Below are positions 26,701-36,500 of a stretch of DNA of 64,000 nt, piece by piece (position 1 is the stretch's first letter; each line of letters begins with the position of its first letter). A model generated the notes under the pieces. The model did not search any database, was not told where the DNA came from, and worked only from the letters and a program-made list of their open reading frames with translations. A program made the translations under genes and the position numbers. This DNA comes from Oribacterium sinus (GTDB lineage Bacteria > Bacillota > Clostridia > Lachnospirales > Lachnospiraceae), in the NCBI RefSeq assembly GCF_014202695.1, contig NZ_JACHHH010000007.1, forward strand, positions 62,001-126,000. Reading direction: 5' to 3'.

Positions 26701-29700
26701 ATCTCTGCCTGATCCATGTTTCCTATTATGATAGATGATTCATCCACATAGGTTCCTGCCGGAAGCAAGTCATAGATGTCCCCCTTCTTCAGAACATATT
26801 TGTCTGTGTACTCATCCTGCTGAAGGCTGGTGGGGAAGGTTCCCCAGTTTAACCCTCGAACAAATACCTGCATACTCTGCTCGCTTCGTTCAGGGTGATC
26901 TACATACGGGGCATTAGTCTTTGCAAACTCAGAGTTAATGTTTAAAGGCTCTAAACCGTATCCTACTTCCGTGAAGTAATCTCCGGCTCTCTTATTCAGC
27001 CTCTGTACTCCCAGCTGACGAACCTCTCCGGTGGCATCTCCCGCTAAAAAGCTGATGTTGTAGCCATCAGTTCGAGCCATAGTAGTGGCAATGGCACTTT
27101 GCATTGCCGGCTGGGGGGTAATTTGTAGGGTAAATGCCGCGTCAAAGCTGGTTCTGTAATACGGAGAATCCTGCTTAAGGCGAAGGCCTACAATATTATT
27201 TCCAAAGGCTTTCTCTAAATCCAATTGATTTAAGTGAGTAACGTGAGAAGCTTTATTCTGGGTAAGATCCCACTTATCCTCATACCCCGGTTCCGGCGTA
27301 AACTGCACTCTTCTTCCGGCGTCAAATCTAAAGGTTCCGTACTTGAAATAATCATCTAAGCCGGTACCCTTCCTTCTTAACCAGATTTCTACAGGAGGAT
27401 ACTCTGCATATTCCTTCTTATAATCTCCCTTTTTGGCAAACCGGATAATCGGATTATCCACCTTCTCCACATCATAGACCTTCATGTCCTTCATGTAAAT
27501 CTTACTATAGTGGTAATCGTCATCCGTTAAATCATATACAGGGCCTCTGTAGGCATCCGCATTTGTTCCGTTATCATGGGGCAGGTTGGAAAAGGCTCCG
27601 CTTCCCAAGGTCTGCTCCACATTTTGATTGTTTACGCTGATTCTGCTAGTAGAAAAAAGCTTATACTTTCCGTCGGTAATGGTGGTTCCCGAACCGGGTT
27701 GTCCGGAAGTTCCGGAGGTTGTGTATTTTCCGTCTGTCCCAAAGGCAACACTGTTATCATCCGCCTTGTAATTGGAGGACAGGGTAAAACTGTCATTCCA
27801 GTTACTGTAGACAACCGGAGCTTTTCCGCCATCCTTATAAATACTTTGTAAACCGAAAATTCCTATATAGACTTTTCGATCTACCGTATTATATTTTTTC
27901 AGTACAAAATCACCGGGAGTGGAAGGATGCACATAGACCATCATGGGGTCCTTAGGCGTTACATCCTTTTCTCTTACGTACCCATCCGCCCAAATTTCCT
28001 TATAATGAATTTTGTTCGTAATGGGTAAGCCCTGTGTAGCTAGATTAATGCCATCGTTCTTTGCATCCTCCAGCTTTTGCATGGGATACTTATATAGCAA
28101 GGCATATAGCTGGGAATTATAATGGGCGTTGGCATATTGTAAGTTTTCCGCATAGGGCAAGCCGACAGGAAGATTGGGAACGCTTGGATCCTTGGGAATT
28201 CCCACATAAGTTCTATCAATCGGATTTTCCAAATATGGGGCATTTGCCGGAGGATTCTCTCCCACTCCCATATACTTTGCAATATTGGCATAGCCATTCT
28301 TGGCATAAACCTCAATATTATTCTCATTATTGGCAATATTGTTATAGAAGTAATTGTTCCAGGCCACATTGCTGGGGAGTTTCTTTGCACCAATCAAGGT
28401 TCCGCCATCGGAATCCAGAGGACTCCCGGCATGGAAAACATAGTCAAAGGGCTGTGAGCTTCCTTTGGCTCTGTCCACTCTAACATACCAAACTCCGTAA
28501 AAATACTGTTCTGCGTCGTCAGGTTTTTTCCCCCAGCTGGGATCCCAGGTAAAATAAACGCCCTGATTCACATCTGCCGTTCCATGCTTTAAAGTAAAAT
28601 TGGTTTCTTTAACCTCCGTTTCCACATGAACGGAAAGGGTTTTGTCCTCTTCTGCGTCAAGACTACTGTCGCTATGATCAATCTTCATGCTTACCGGAAA
28701 AGTGTTATCAAAAACACCTTTTTCCTGGCCGTTAATCTGCTGATGCGTTACAGCAAGCATGGTCGGTGTCAAGTTATAAGCAATATCCGCCTTAAAGGTT
28801 AAACCGCCGGTAAGCTCTCTAAAATTTGCCAGGCGGAAGTACTCTTCGGTTCTTCCTCCACCAATATCCTTCTGAATAATCGTATAGTTAAAACTACTTT
28901 GTGGATTGGTATTTGGCGCCTTAGGTATTCCGGTGGTAATCGCCGGTTGTAACTTATGCTGGTTATTATTCTTTTTCTCATACACGGATATCTTATCCGG
29001 CTCGGCACTGTCCCAGCCCTTAAAAATACGGGCAGGAATTTCCATGATTACCGTTCCCGGTGCATACTTGGTATTCTTATTTCCCTTTAAGGTAAGTTCT
29101 ACCCCTAAGGTCGTAGTATTCGTGGCATTAGAAGCCTTCTCGGGAGGAATGATTTTTAACTCCCTCTGGTCTCGCATCACGCCGTTACTGCCGTCTGTAT
29201 AGCTGTGTCCGGTTGTGGCATTGCTTGTTCCCGCATTCGGATCCGGCGATTCCATCCAGAAGGCCTTAAAATCATGGGCACTGGCACTTTGTCCTGCAGA
29301 AACCGCCGTAGCGACAATAGGACTAAAGTGCTTTGCGGAGAAGAGCAAATCCTCTCCCTCTTCTTTTACAGGAAGAATCTCTGCCGGAAGGCCTTCAGGA
29401 AGGTGCACAATGCGAAGATCCTTGTCTTCTTCCGCCAAAACCTCTTTGATTTTCTCGGTCTTTTGCAGGCGGATCTCCACCTTCTTTCCGTTCTTCGGCT
29501 GAACTTCCTTTTCTACGCCATCCACTTCTCTGACAAAGGAAATATCCACCGCATCCAGCACCTCCACAAGGGGCACCATTCCGGGATAATCCTTTTCATA
29601 GTCCTTCTCTAAAAGAGACTTGGCTTCCTCAACCACGGACTCCTTCTCCAAAGGAAGCAGCTTCATCTGTGTGCCCTCTTGGAAAGCGCCCTCCGGATAC

Positions 29701-30278
29701 TCCGCTGTAACCGTCATATCCTTATAAGACAGGGCAAAGGAACCGGCCTCCATGTATTTCACCGCTTCTTTCCCTGCTTCTTCGGAAGGCTGATTTGCTC
29801 CCTCTTCAGGGCTCTCTTTATTCTGACTTTCCTCTGTAGCCGCATTCTTCTCTTCTGTCAAAGAAGAATCCGAATTTTCCTGCTCATCCCCTGCTTGTTC
29901 CGCAGCAGATGTTTCTTCAGAGGCTATCTCCTGCTCCTCGGAAGCCGCTACGTTCTCCTCACTTTCCTCTCCGGAAGGCTTTGCCGCTTCTGTTCCTACG
30001 CCGGAAGAGTTCTCGGCCTGTTCTGTAGCTGTGGCTTCAGCCGGGGAACTTGCTTCAGAAGATACCCCCATCTGCTCTGCAATTTCCTGTGCATTTTCCG
30101 AAGCATAGCTCACGCTTTGCAAATTTCCCGCAAGCATCAAAAAACTGAGGAAATAAGCCATACCCTTCTTGGCAAAGCCTCCTCCTTGACGTCTTTTGGA
30201 AAAATTCCTACGGGTTAAGGTATCCCTTCCTCTTCCCATAGCTTCCGCATTCTCCTGCTTTCTCATTTTGTACCCCAT
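23772..30278 (-). CDS. Giant pilin/adhesin-like surface protein with Spy0128-type isopeptide domains (copy 1)
   Basis: 2168 residues. The ATG at 30278 follows AAAGGAG. A long basic leader precedes a signal core (FLSFLMLAGNLQSVSYA, about 42-60). Residues 60-170 are Glu/Ala/Ser-rich; a conserved globular part (about 170-345, ending FSAKHFSPIV) and a long unrecognised beta-rich region follow. Three FctA/Spy0128-like domains sit at about 1565, 1700 and 1825, each with the Lys strand (VKKVLDV, VEKFLSA, LGKKISG), the Glu strand (YQYKIHES, YKYTVTES, YVYTVKE) and the Asn strand (FTNVY, YTNVF, FDNKY) expected for Lys-Asn cross-links. Then come a Pro/Gly linker, a charged helical segment, NVNTADASH, a membrane helix and FLRKLK. 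No LPxTG exists. It is one half of a tandem duplication. Confidence 0.85.
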   Translation of the reverse strand: MGYKMRKQENAEAMGRGRDTLTRRNFSKRRQGGGFAKKGMAYFLSFLMLAGNLQSVSYASENAQEIAEQMGVSSEASSPAEATATEQAENSSGVGTEAAKPSGEESEENVAASEEQEIASEETSAAEQAGDEQENSDSSLTEEKNAATEESQNKESPEEGANQPSEEAGKEAVKYMEAGSFALSYKDMTVTAEYPEGAFQEGTQMKLLPLEKESVVEEAKSLLEKDYEKDYPGMVPLVEVLDAVDISFVREVDGVEKEVQPKNGKKVEIRLQKTEKIKEVLAEEDKDLRIVHLPEGLPAEILPVKEEGEDLLFSAKHFSPIVATAVSAGQSASAHDFKAFWMESPDPNAGTSNATTGHSYTDGSNGVMRDQRELKIIPPEKASNATNTTTLGVELTLKGNKNTKYAPGTVIMEIPARIFKGWDSAEPDKISVYEKKNNNQHKLQPAITTGIPKAPNTNPQSSFNYTIIQKDIGGGRTEEYFRLANFRELTGGLTFKADIAYNLTPTMLAVTHQQINGQEKGVFDNTFPVSMKIDHSDSSLDAEEDKTLSVHVETEVKETNFTLKHGTADVNQGVYFTWDPSWGKKPDDAEQYFYGVWYVRVDRAKGSSQPFDYVFHAGSPLDSDGGTLIGAKKLPSNVAWNNYFYNNIANNENNIEVYAKNGYANIAKYMGVGENPPANAPYLENPIDRTYVGIPKDPSVPNLPVGLPYAENLQYANAHYNSQLYALLYKYPMQKLEDAKNDGINLATQGLPITNKIHYKEIWADGYVREKDVTPKDPMMVYVHPSTPGDFVLKKYNTVDRKVYIGIFGLQSIYKDGGKAPVVYSNWNDSFTLSSNYKADDNSVAFGTDGKYTTSGTSGQPGSGTTITDGKYKLFSTSRISVNNQNVEQTLGSGAFSNLPHDNGTNADAYRGPVYDLTDDDYHYSKIYMKDMKVYDVEKVDNPIIRFAKKGDYKKEYAEYPPVEIWLRRKGTGLDDYFKYGTFRFDAGRRVQFTPEPGYEDKWDLTQNKASHVTHLNQLDLEKAFGNNIVGLRLKQDSPYYRTSFDAAFTLQITPQPAMQSAIATTMARTDGYNISFLAGDATGEVRQLGVQRLNKRAGDYFTEVGYGLEPLNINSEFAKTNAPYVDHPERSEQSMQVFVRGLNWGTFPTSLQQDEYTDKYVLKKGDIYDLLPAGTYVDESSIIIGNMDQAEIPPEEKRFVKGKDYTVEFKKNWENSGQTMMIIHLTIPDDKQHRYWDKFYNRSGWRMAYTLWNPYTNIVDRGRSVVNTVGFINKDANTIWDGNYSNGKTPNPSPALLGKYTAKRDEAAHENGAFTTSVTSLTMPYGPVTVLEATFNNTVSTEIDSRYLGNNVSYMGDPYNHRLLYQASATSRTTDLVIFDILGEEKDRNGDFTGVDINSMLSKRSYDKTNANNQDTLKPRVFYSTVIPTPEQRDLGKPLYDAAGYAADTNHNNPKFSDSIWKEWNYENESANTVDRKEIKALAFDLRTTEAGKRFILDQQGLILANVNMVAHMDQKKIKVENTNVAYRTGILFPGNDVPQNVAPDTVQSSSKHRLVEPVVFNLPVKKVLDVPAGLNAPSIQGKFTFTLSGVDGAPLLDEEGNAIDTVKRNPDANGGMVNFGKIRLLKPGTYQYKIHESGQHLDGVQSEDMGDKFITITVTDPNHVKMESDLQLSETNPMTFTNVYGVQAIDPEIKVEKFLSATAGVKKPDISNTFTFTLKRVNGEPMPAEAGTADSLSKTNPDAIGGEVNFGRVHITRPGVYKYTVTESGLFPGIVNDPRPTRDITITVNDLGNGHLFALVGGDDFNYTNVFKPTPTQGQVDLGKKISGLKPPKADPFRFVLRTETMEISSNSVYWTDKREDPIFNDKEIFFNNGKGNDTFEEYLDPDNNVIRNKKIVSNSDLEEGVLYGSSGLITEVKPSLSSMPKGLFQPMPEGSQSETEMVVIAGEGHTEFAPITFHVPGKYVYTVKELKDGINGYTYDNTVYTVVFTVTQSNDSKETLMVSRKIYKNGAEVSEILFDNKYNPYRPGGGGGTPSRPSFPTPNTPGGPGEPPAEPEKPTLPEEPQNPTPDNGNTIPPSPTVPRTIEEIQKRIGEILGAGRKRPLTPEEEAELKRLGEVLGALRRAQSRNVNTADASHLLWYAFASALSFSLLSIYYFLRKLKPKS

Positions 30279-30545
30279 GTCACACTCCTTTATGACTCTA
30301 TTCTTCCCACTTGGAAGCTTCTTCTAAACGACGCCTTAAACGGGATCTTGCACACACCAGGCGGGCAATACTCCATAAAAATAACTTTTAAGGCAATCGT
30401 CTTGAACAAAAAAACTGATAGGACTGCCTATTGTAGGGGAAGTCCTATCAGTTTGTCGACAAATAATTATTATCCTATTATCTGTTTATGCAAAATTCAT
30501 TTATGGCATAATAATTTCTTTGAGAATCTAAAAAAATCAATAGTT
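30279..30545 (-). repeat. 267-bp leader repeat, copy 1
   Basis: The 267 bp upstream of the first giant gene recur upstream of the second (37092-37358) with the same length; I could spot only one base difference (near 30358). It contains a strong hairpin (30408-30452) and ends in CAATAGTT, the junction of the duplication. Promoter elements in it are weak (a TTGCCT/GAGTAT pair is possible). The remaining bases up to 30587 match the 3' flank of the first gene. Confidence 0.9.
30408..30452 (-). terminator. Strong hairpin with T-run in leader repeat copy 1
   Basis: ACTGATAGGACT (30414-30425) pairs perfectly with AGTCCTATCAGT (30441-30452); on the minus strand it is followed by TTTTTTTG. It can end transcripts of the gene at 30588 or act as an attenuator about 130 nt ahead of the gene at 23772. 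Confidence 0.85.
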
Positions 30546-30587
30546 AAAAGAGAATGAGCTTTAACTTTTCGGTTTTAGCTTTCTGCT

Positions 30588-33500
30588 TTATCTTTTCTTC
30601 TTTAACTTTCTTAGGAAGTAGTAAATGCTCAAAAGGCTAAAGCTTAGTGCTGAAGCAAAAGCATACCAAAGCAAATGAGAGGCATCTGCCGTATTTACCT
30701 TTCGAGATTGGGCTCTCCTCAGGGCTCCCAGCACTTCTCCCAAACGCTTTAATTCCGCTTCTTCCTCAGGAGTCAGAGGACGCTTCCGTCCTGCACCGAG
30801 AATCTCACCGATTCGCTTCTGAATCTCCTCGATGGTTCTGGGTACTGTGGGACTGGGCGGAACATTGTTTCCATTGTCCGATGTAGGAGTCTTGGGGTCT
30901 TCCGGAAGCGTGGGCTTCTCAGGCTCTACCGGCGGTTCTCCCGGGCCTCCCGGGGTATTCGGTGCGGGGAAGGATGGCCTCCTTGGTGTTCCACCACCTC
31001 CGCCACCCGGATTCCTTGGATTGTATAGGTTATCAAAAAGAATCTCAGATACCTCTACACCATCCTTATAAATCTTACGAGTCACTACCAAGTCCTCTTT
31101 ATTTTCAGCAAGCTGACTTACCGTAAAGACTACTTTATAAAGGGATTTGTCATAGGTATAGCCTCTGAGTCCATCCTTTAATTCCTCCACCGTGTACACG
31201 TATTTTCCGGGAACATGGAAGGTAATGGGAGCAAATTCCGTATGTCCTTCTCCGGCAATCACTACCATCTCCGTTTCAGACTGGCTACCCTCCGGCATTG
31301 GCTGGAAAAGTCCCTTAGGCATAGATCTTAAGGAAGGCTTTACCTCGGTAATAAGGCCACTGGAGCCGTATAAAACACCTTCTTCCAAATCGGAGTTGCT
31401 CACGATTTTCTTATTCCTAATAACATTGTTATCCGGATCCAGATACTCCTCGAAAGTATCGTTTCCCTTACCGTTATTCAGGAGGATTTCATTTTCATCA
31501 AAGCTTGGGTCCTCTCTCTTATCTGACCAGTATACGGAGTTGGAACTAATTTCCATGGTCTCTGTCCGTAAAACAAAGCGGAAAGGGTCTGCCTGAGAAG
31601 GCTTTCTTCCGGAAATCTTCTTACCCAGCTCCACCTGTCCCTGTGCCGGTGTAGGCGTAAAGACATTGGTATAGTTAAAGTCGTCTCCTCCTACCAAGGC
31701 ATAGAGTTTACCATCAAGACGACGAACTTTAATCGTAACATTTCTGGTGGCACGAGGATCGTTGTTTACTCCGGGGAATAAACCGCTTTCTGTGACTGTA
31801 TACTCATAATCTCCTACAGCCGCAATCTTAACTTTTCCGAAGTTAACCTCTCCTCCAATGGCATCAGGATTTGTCTTACTTAAACTGTCGGAACCACCTG
31901 CCTCTAGCGGCATAGGTGCTCCATTTTTACTCTTTAAGGTAAAGGTAAAAGCGTCACTGATATCCGGCTTCTTGATTCCTGCCGTAGCGCTTAAGAACTT
32001 TTGCACCTTGATTTCCGGTTCAATGATTTCTTCTCCGAAAACATTGACAAAACTTAAAGGATTGCCATTGTCAAATCGTAGGTCAGAAACCATCTTCTTG
32101 TGATCCGGGTCTGTAACAGTAATGGTGATAAATTTATCTCCCATGTCCTCACTGGTAAGACCGTCCACATTCCTTCCATGCTCATTAATTTTATAAGTAT
32201 AGGTTCCGGGTCTCATCAGGCGAATGTTTCCAAATTCTACCGTTCCGCCGTCCTTATCCGGGTTCTTCAATACTGTAGTGATAGGATTTCCCTTTTCATC
32301 CAGTAAAGGTGCCCCATTTTCTCCGCTGATTGTGAAGGTGAATTTTCCGCGAATATCGGGAGCTTGCGTAGCTAATTCCTTTGGGACTTCCAAAATCTTC
32401 TTTACCGGAAGCTTAAAGACTACCGGCTCCACCAGTTTATGGCTACTGCTGCCTTCTACAATATCCGGTGCCACATTCTGAGGAATATCATTTCCCGGGA
32501 ATAAGGTAGCTACACGGTATGCCAGATTGGTGTTTACAACAGGAATCTTATCCATATCCGTATGGGCCAGCATATTAACATTGGCAATCAGCAATCCCTT
32601 CTTATCTAAAATGAAGGGCTTCTTGTCTTTGGTAGTACGAAGATCAAAAGCCAAAGCCACAATTTTATCTTTTTCTACGCCGACATTTTGTGTTTCGTCC
32701 TCGTAGTTCCATTCATGCCAAATACTGGTACCGGTGTTCCTCGGATTGTTTGGATTCGTATCACTGTTGTAATCCGGGTCATGAAAGGCCTTCCCTAAAT
32801 CTCTTTTTGCCTCAGTAGGAATTTCATAAGAGTAAAAGACTCTGGGCTTTAAGGTATCCGAGTTGTCAGCATTGTCCTTATCAAAGGAGCGCTTACTCAA
32901 GAGACTGTTGATGTCTACACCGTTAAAGTCTCCGTTTCTATCTTTTTTCTCTCCCAGGATATCATAGATGACCAAATCCGTTGTTCTGCTGTTATCTGAA
33001 GCCTGATACATCAGTCTATGGGTATAAGGATCTCCCATATAGCTTACATTAGCACTTAAATAACGGGGATCAATCTCCGTAGAAACCGTATTGCTGAATC
33101 TTGCCTCCAGTACCGTTACCGGGCCGTAAGGCATATTCAGTTCCGTTACGGAGGTGGTATATTTATCATTGCTACTGTTTAAAGCATTCAGCGCAAGCTC
33201 CTCGTAATATTTAATTTTATCTGCATTATTCCCCGGATTTGCAAGCTTCGGGTTATAGTTTGGATTCCAAATGGTATCCTTGTCAGTATTGACAAATCCC
33301 AAGGTGTTTTTTGCCGTTCTTCCCCGGTCCACGATATTGGTGTAAGGGTTCCAAAGGGTATAGTTTAGCTTCCAACCGCTTCGATTATATTGTTTATTCC
33401 AAAAACGATGCTCTGCATCATCCGGAATGGTTAACTTAATAATCATCATGGTCTGACCGGAGCCTTTCCAGTTCTTCTTAAACTCTACGGTATAGTCCTT

Positions 33501-36500
33501 CCCCTTGACAAATTTTTTACTTTCCGGTGGAGTGTCCGCCGCATCCCAGGTTCCCAGAACAATAGAGCGTTCGTCCACATAGGTTCCTGCAGGAAGAAGA
33601 TCATAGATAATTCCGGATTTTAACACATAAGGCTTGGTATACTCATCCTCCTGTAAACTGGTGGGGAAGATTCCCCAGTTAAAGCCCCAGGCAATAACAT
33701 CCATGCTTTGCTCGCTGCGCTCAGGATGGTCCACATAAGGTTTGTTTTGCTTTACCAGCTCCGAGGTGATATTTAAGGGCTCTAAACCATAGCCTATTTC
33801 AGCCAAGTATTTTCCCGCCCTCTTATCAATAATCGCTGTACCTAATTGACGGACTTCTCCTACAGCGCCACCTGCCAGGAAGTTCATGTTATACCCGTCT
33901 CCTTTAGCCATGGTATCGGCAATGAAGGTCCGCATAGCAGGCTGAGGAGTCACCTTTATGGTGAATGACGCATCAAAGTTTGTCTTATAATAGGGGGAAT
34001 CCTGTTTAAACTGAAGCCCTACAATGTTATCTCCAAAGGCCGCCTCTAAGTCCAGCTGATTCGTTTGGGAAATGTCGGCATTGTCACGGAGTGTATACTT
34101 CTTTGTTGCGCCGGGCTCTGTTACGGTAAAGATAACGCCTCCATGGTCGTTATAGCTTAAGCGACCATACTCAAAATATCCTCTTCCCGGATATCTCTTA
34201 TCCTTTACCATAACCTGTACGGGAGGATAGCTGGAATCTTTCTTTCTAGGGCTTGCTTTGCCGGAGAATTTTACCAGCTGATTCCCCAAATAATCCACAT
34301 CATAGGCCTTCATATCTCTTAAATAGATACGGCTATAATGGTAGTCCTCCTCTGTTAATTCATAAACGCCACCTCTATAAACATCACCGTTTGTTATAGA
34401 ATCACTGGAGAATTCATCCTGATTTGTTTCCTCTTTCAAAGTTTTTCCATTTACTTGGCTGGGTTTTACAGAGAATAGCTTATACTTTCCGTCTGTAAGG
34501 ATAGCACCGGAACCGGGAACATTAGTATCAGAGGTGGTATAGCTTCCGTCCCGTGACACATTTACACTGCTATCCTTTGCCTTATATGTAGCAGAAAGAG
34601 TAAAGCTTTCATTCCAGTTGCTATATACTACAGGAGCCGCTGCACCACCTTTATAAATACTTTGTAATCCAAAAACGCCAAGGTAAATCTGTCTATCCAC
34701 AGTATTATACTTCTTTAATAAAAAGTCTCCCGGCCCTGAAGAGCGAAGAAGTACCTTCATAGGTGCCGCCTCCGCCTCACCCTTTCTCACATAGCCGTCT
34801 GCCCAGGTTTCTGTAAACCCAACCTTATTGCTAATATCAAGCCCATCGGTCGTAAGATCGATACCCTTGTCCTTTGCCTCTTGCAACTTGCTCATAGGAT
34901 ACTTATACAGTAAGGCATAAAGCTGGGAATTATACTTGTCGTTGGCATAGTTTAAGGCAGCCACATAGGGCTGATGAGTGGGGAGGTTTTCTACACTGGG
35001 ATCCTTAGGAATTCCTACATAGCTTCTATTAATGGGGTTCTCCAAAAAAGGCTTTGTTGCCGGAGGATTTTCTCCCGGCCCCATAAACTTTGCAATATCC
35101 GCATAACCGTTTCTGGCATGATTTTCAATATCACTCTTATTGTAGTAGACGTTCCATGCCGCGTTTGTAGGAAGCTTCTTCGCACCAACCAGGATACCTC
35201 CATCCGAATCTGCAGGGTCTAAGGTATGGAAGGTATAATCAAAGGCCTGAGAGCTTGCCCTGGCTCTATCCACTCTTAGATACCAAACGCCATAGAAATA
35301 CTCACCGGGGTTATCCGTGGTAGTGCCCCAGCTGGGATCCCAGGAGAAGAATATCCCCTGCTTCATATCCGCCTCACCATGCTTGAAATTGAAGCTAGTA
35401 GGCTCAACCTTGGTTTCCACATGAACGGAAAGAGGAACATCCTGTTTCACATCCAAATTGTTGTCGCTGTGGTCAATATTTAAGCTGACAGGGAATTTAT
35501 TGTCATAGACACCTACCCCCTTAGCATAATCATGCTTTACCTTCAGCATGGAAGGAGTCAGGTTATAGGCAATATCCGCCTTAAAAGTAAATCCACCGTT
35601 TACTGCCCTATAGTTAGTTAAACGAAGATAGTCTTCCGGCTTATCCTTTCCGGGAACATTCTTTTTGATAATGGTATAATTAAAGCTACTTTGGGTATTG
35701 GTATTCGGCGCCTCAAGCAAGCCTGTAGCCATAGAAGGCTGCAGCTTATGCTGATTCCCTTCCTTTTTCTCATATACAGAAATTTTGTCCGGTTCATTTT
35801 CATCCCAGCCTTCAAAAATTCTGGCAGGAACATCAATATTAACCGTTCCTACATCATAACTGACATTTTTGTTTCCCTTAAGGGTAAGCTCTATGCCCAG
35901 GGTAGTTGTATCCGTACCGTTGGAAGAACTATCCGGAGGAATGATTTTTAAATCTCTTTGTTCCCGCATTACACCGTTACTGCCATCGGTATAAGTATGG
36001 CCGTTAGGAATGGTCGTGCCAAATCGAGGAGCATTAGGAGCTTCCGTCCAAAATGCCTTAAACTCATGGTTGACAGCCTCTTCTCCCAAATCCCTTGTCC
36101 TTCTTACCAGGATAATGGGACTGAAATGCTTTGCGGAAAACAGGAGTTCTTCTCCCTCCTCCTTTACACTAAGGATTTCTCCGGGATGATTTTCAGAAAG
36201 ATGTACAATCTGTAGTTCTTCCTCAAGATCCTCTTCTTGATCTTCTTTAAGATTTTCCTCAGTCTTCTCTAAAGCATCCTTTATTTTTTTACTTTTTTGT
36301 AGGCGAAGCTCTACCTTCTTGCCGTTCTTAGGCTGTACTTCCTTTTCCACACCGTTAACTTCTCTGTAGAAGGAAATGTCGATAGCCTCCAGTACTTCAA
36401 CCTCCGCCTCTTCCCCCGGATTCTTTTTCTTATAATCCTTCAAAGAAAGGGCCTTGGCCTCTTCCAGAATGCTTTCTGAATCTACCGGGACCACCTTCAT

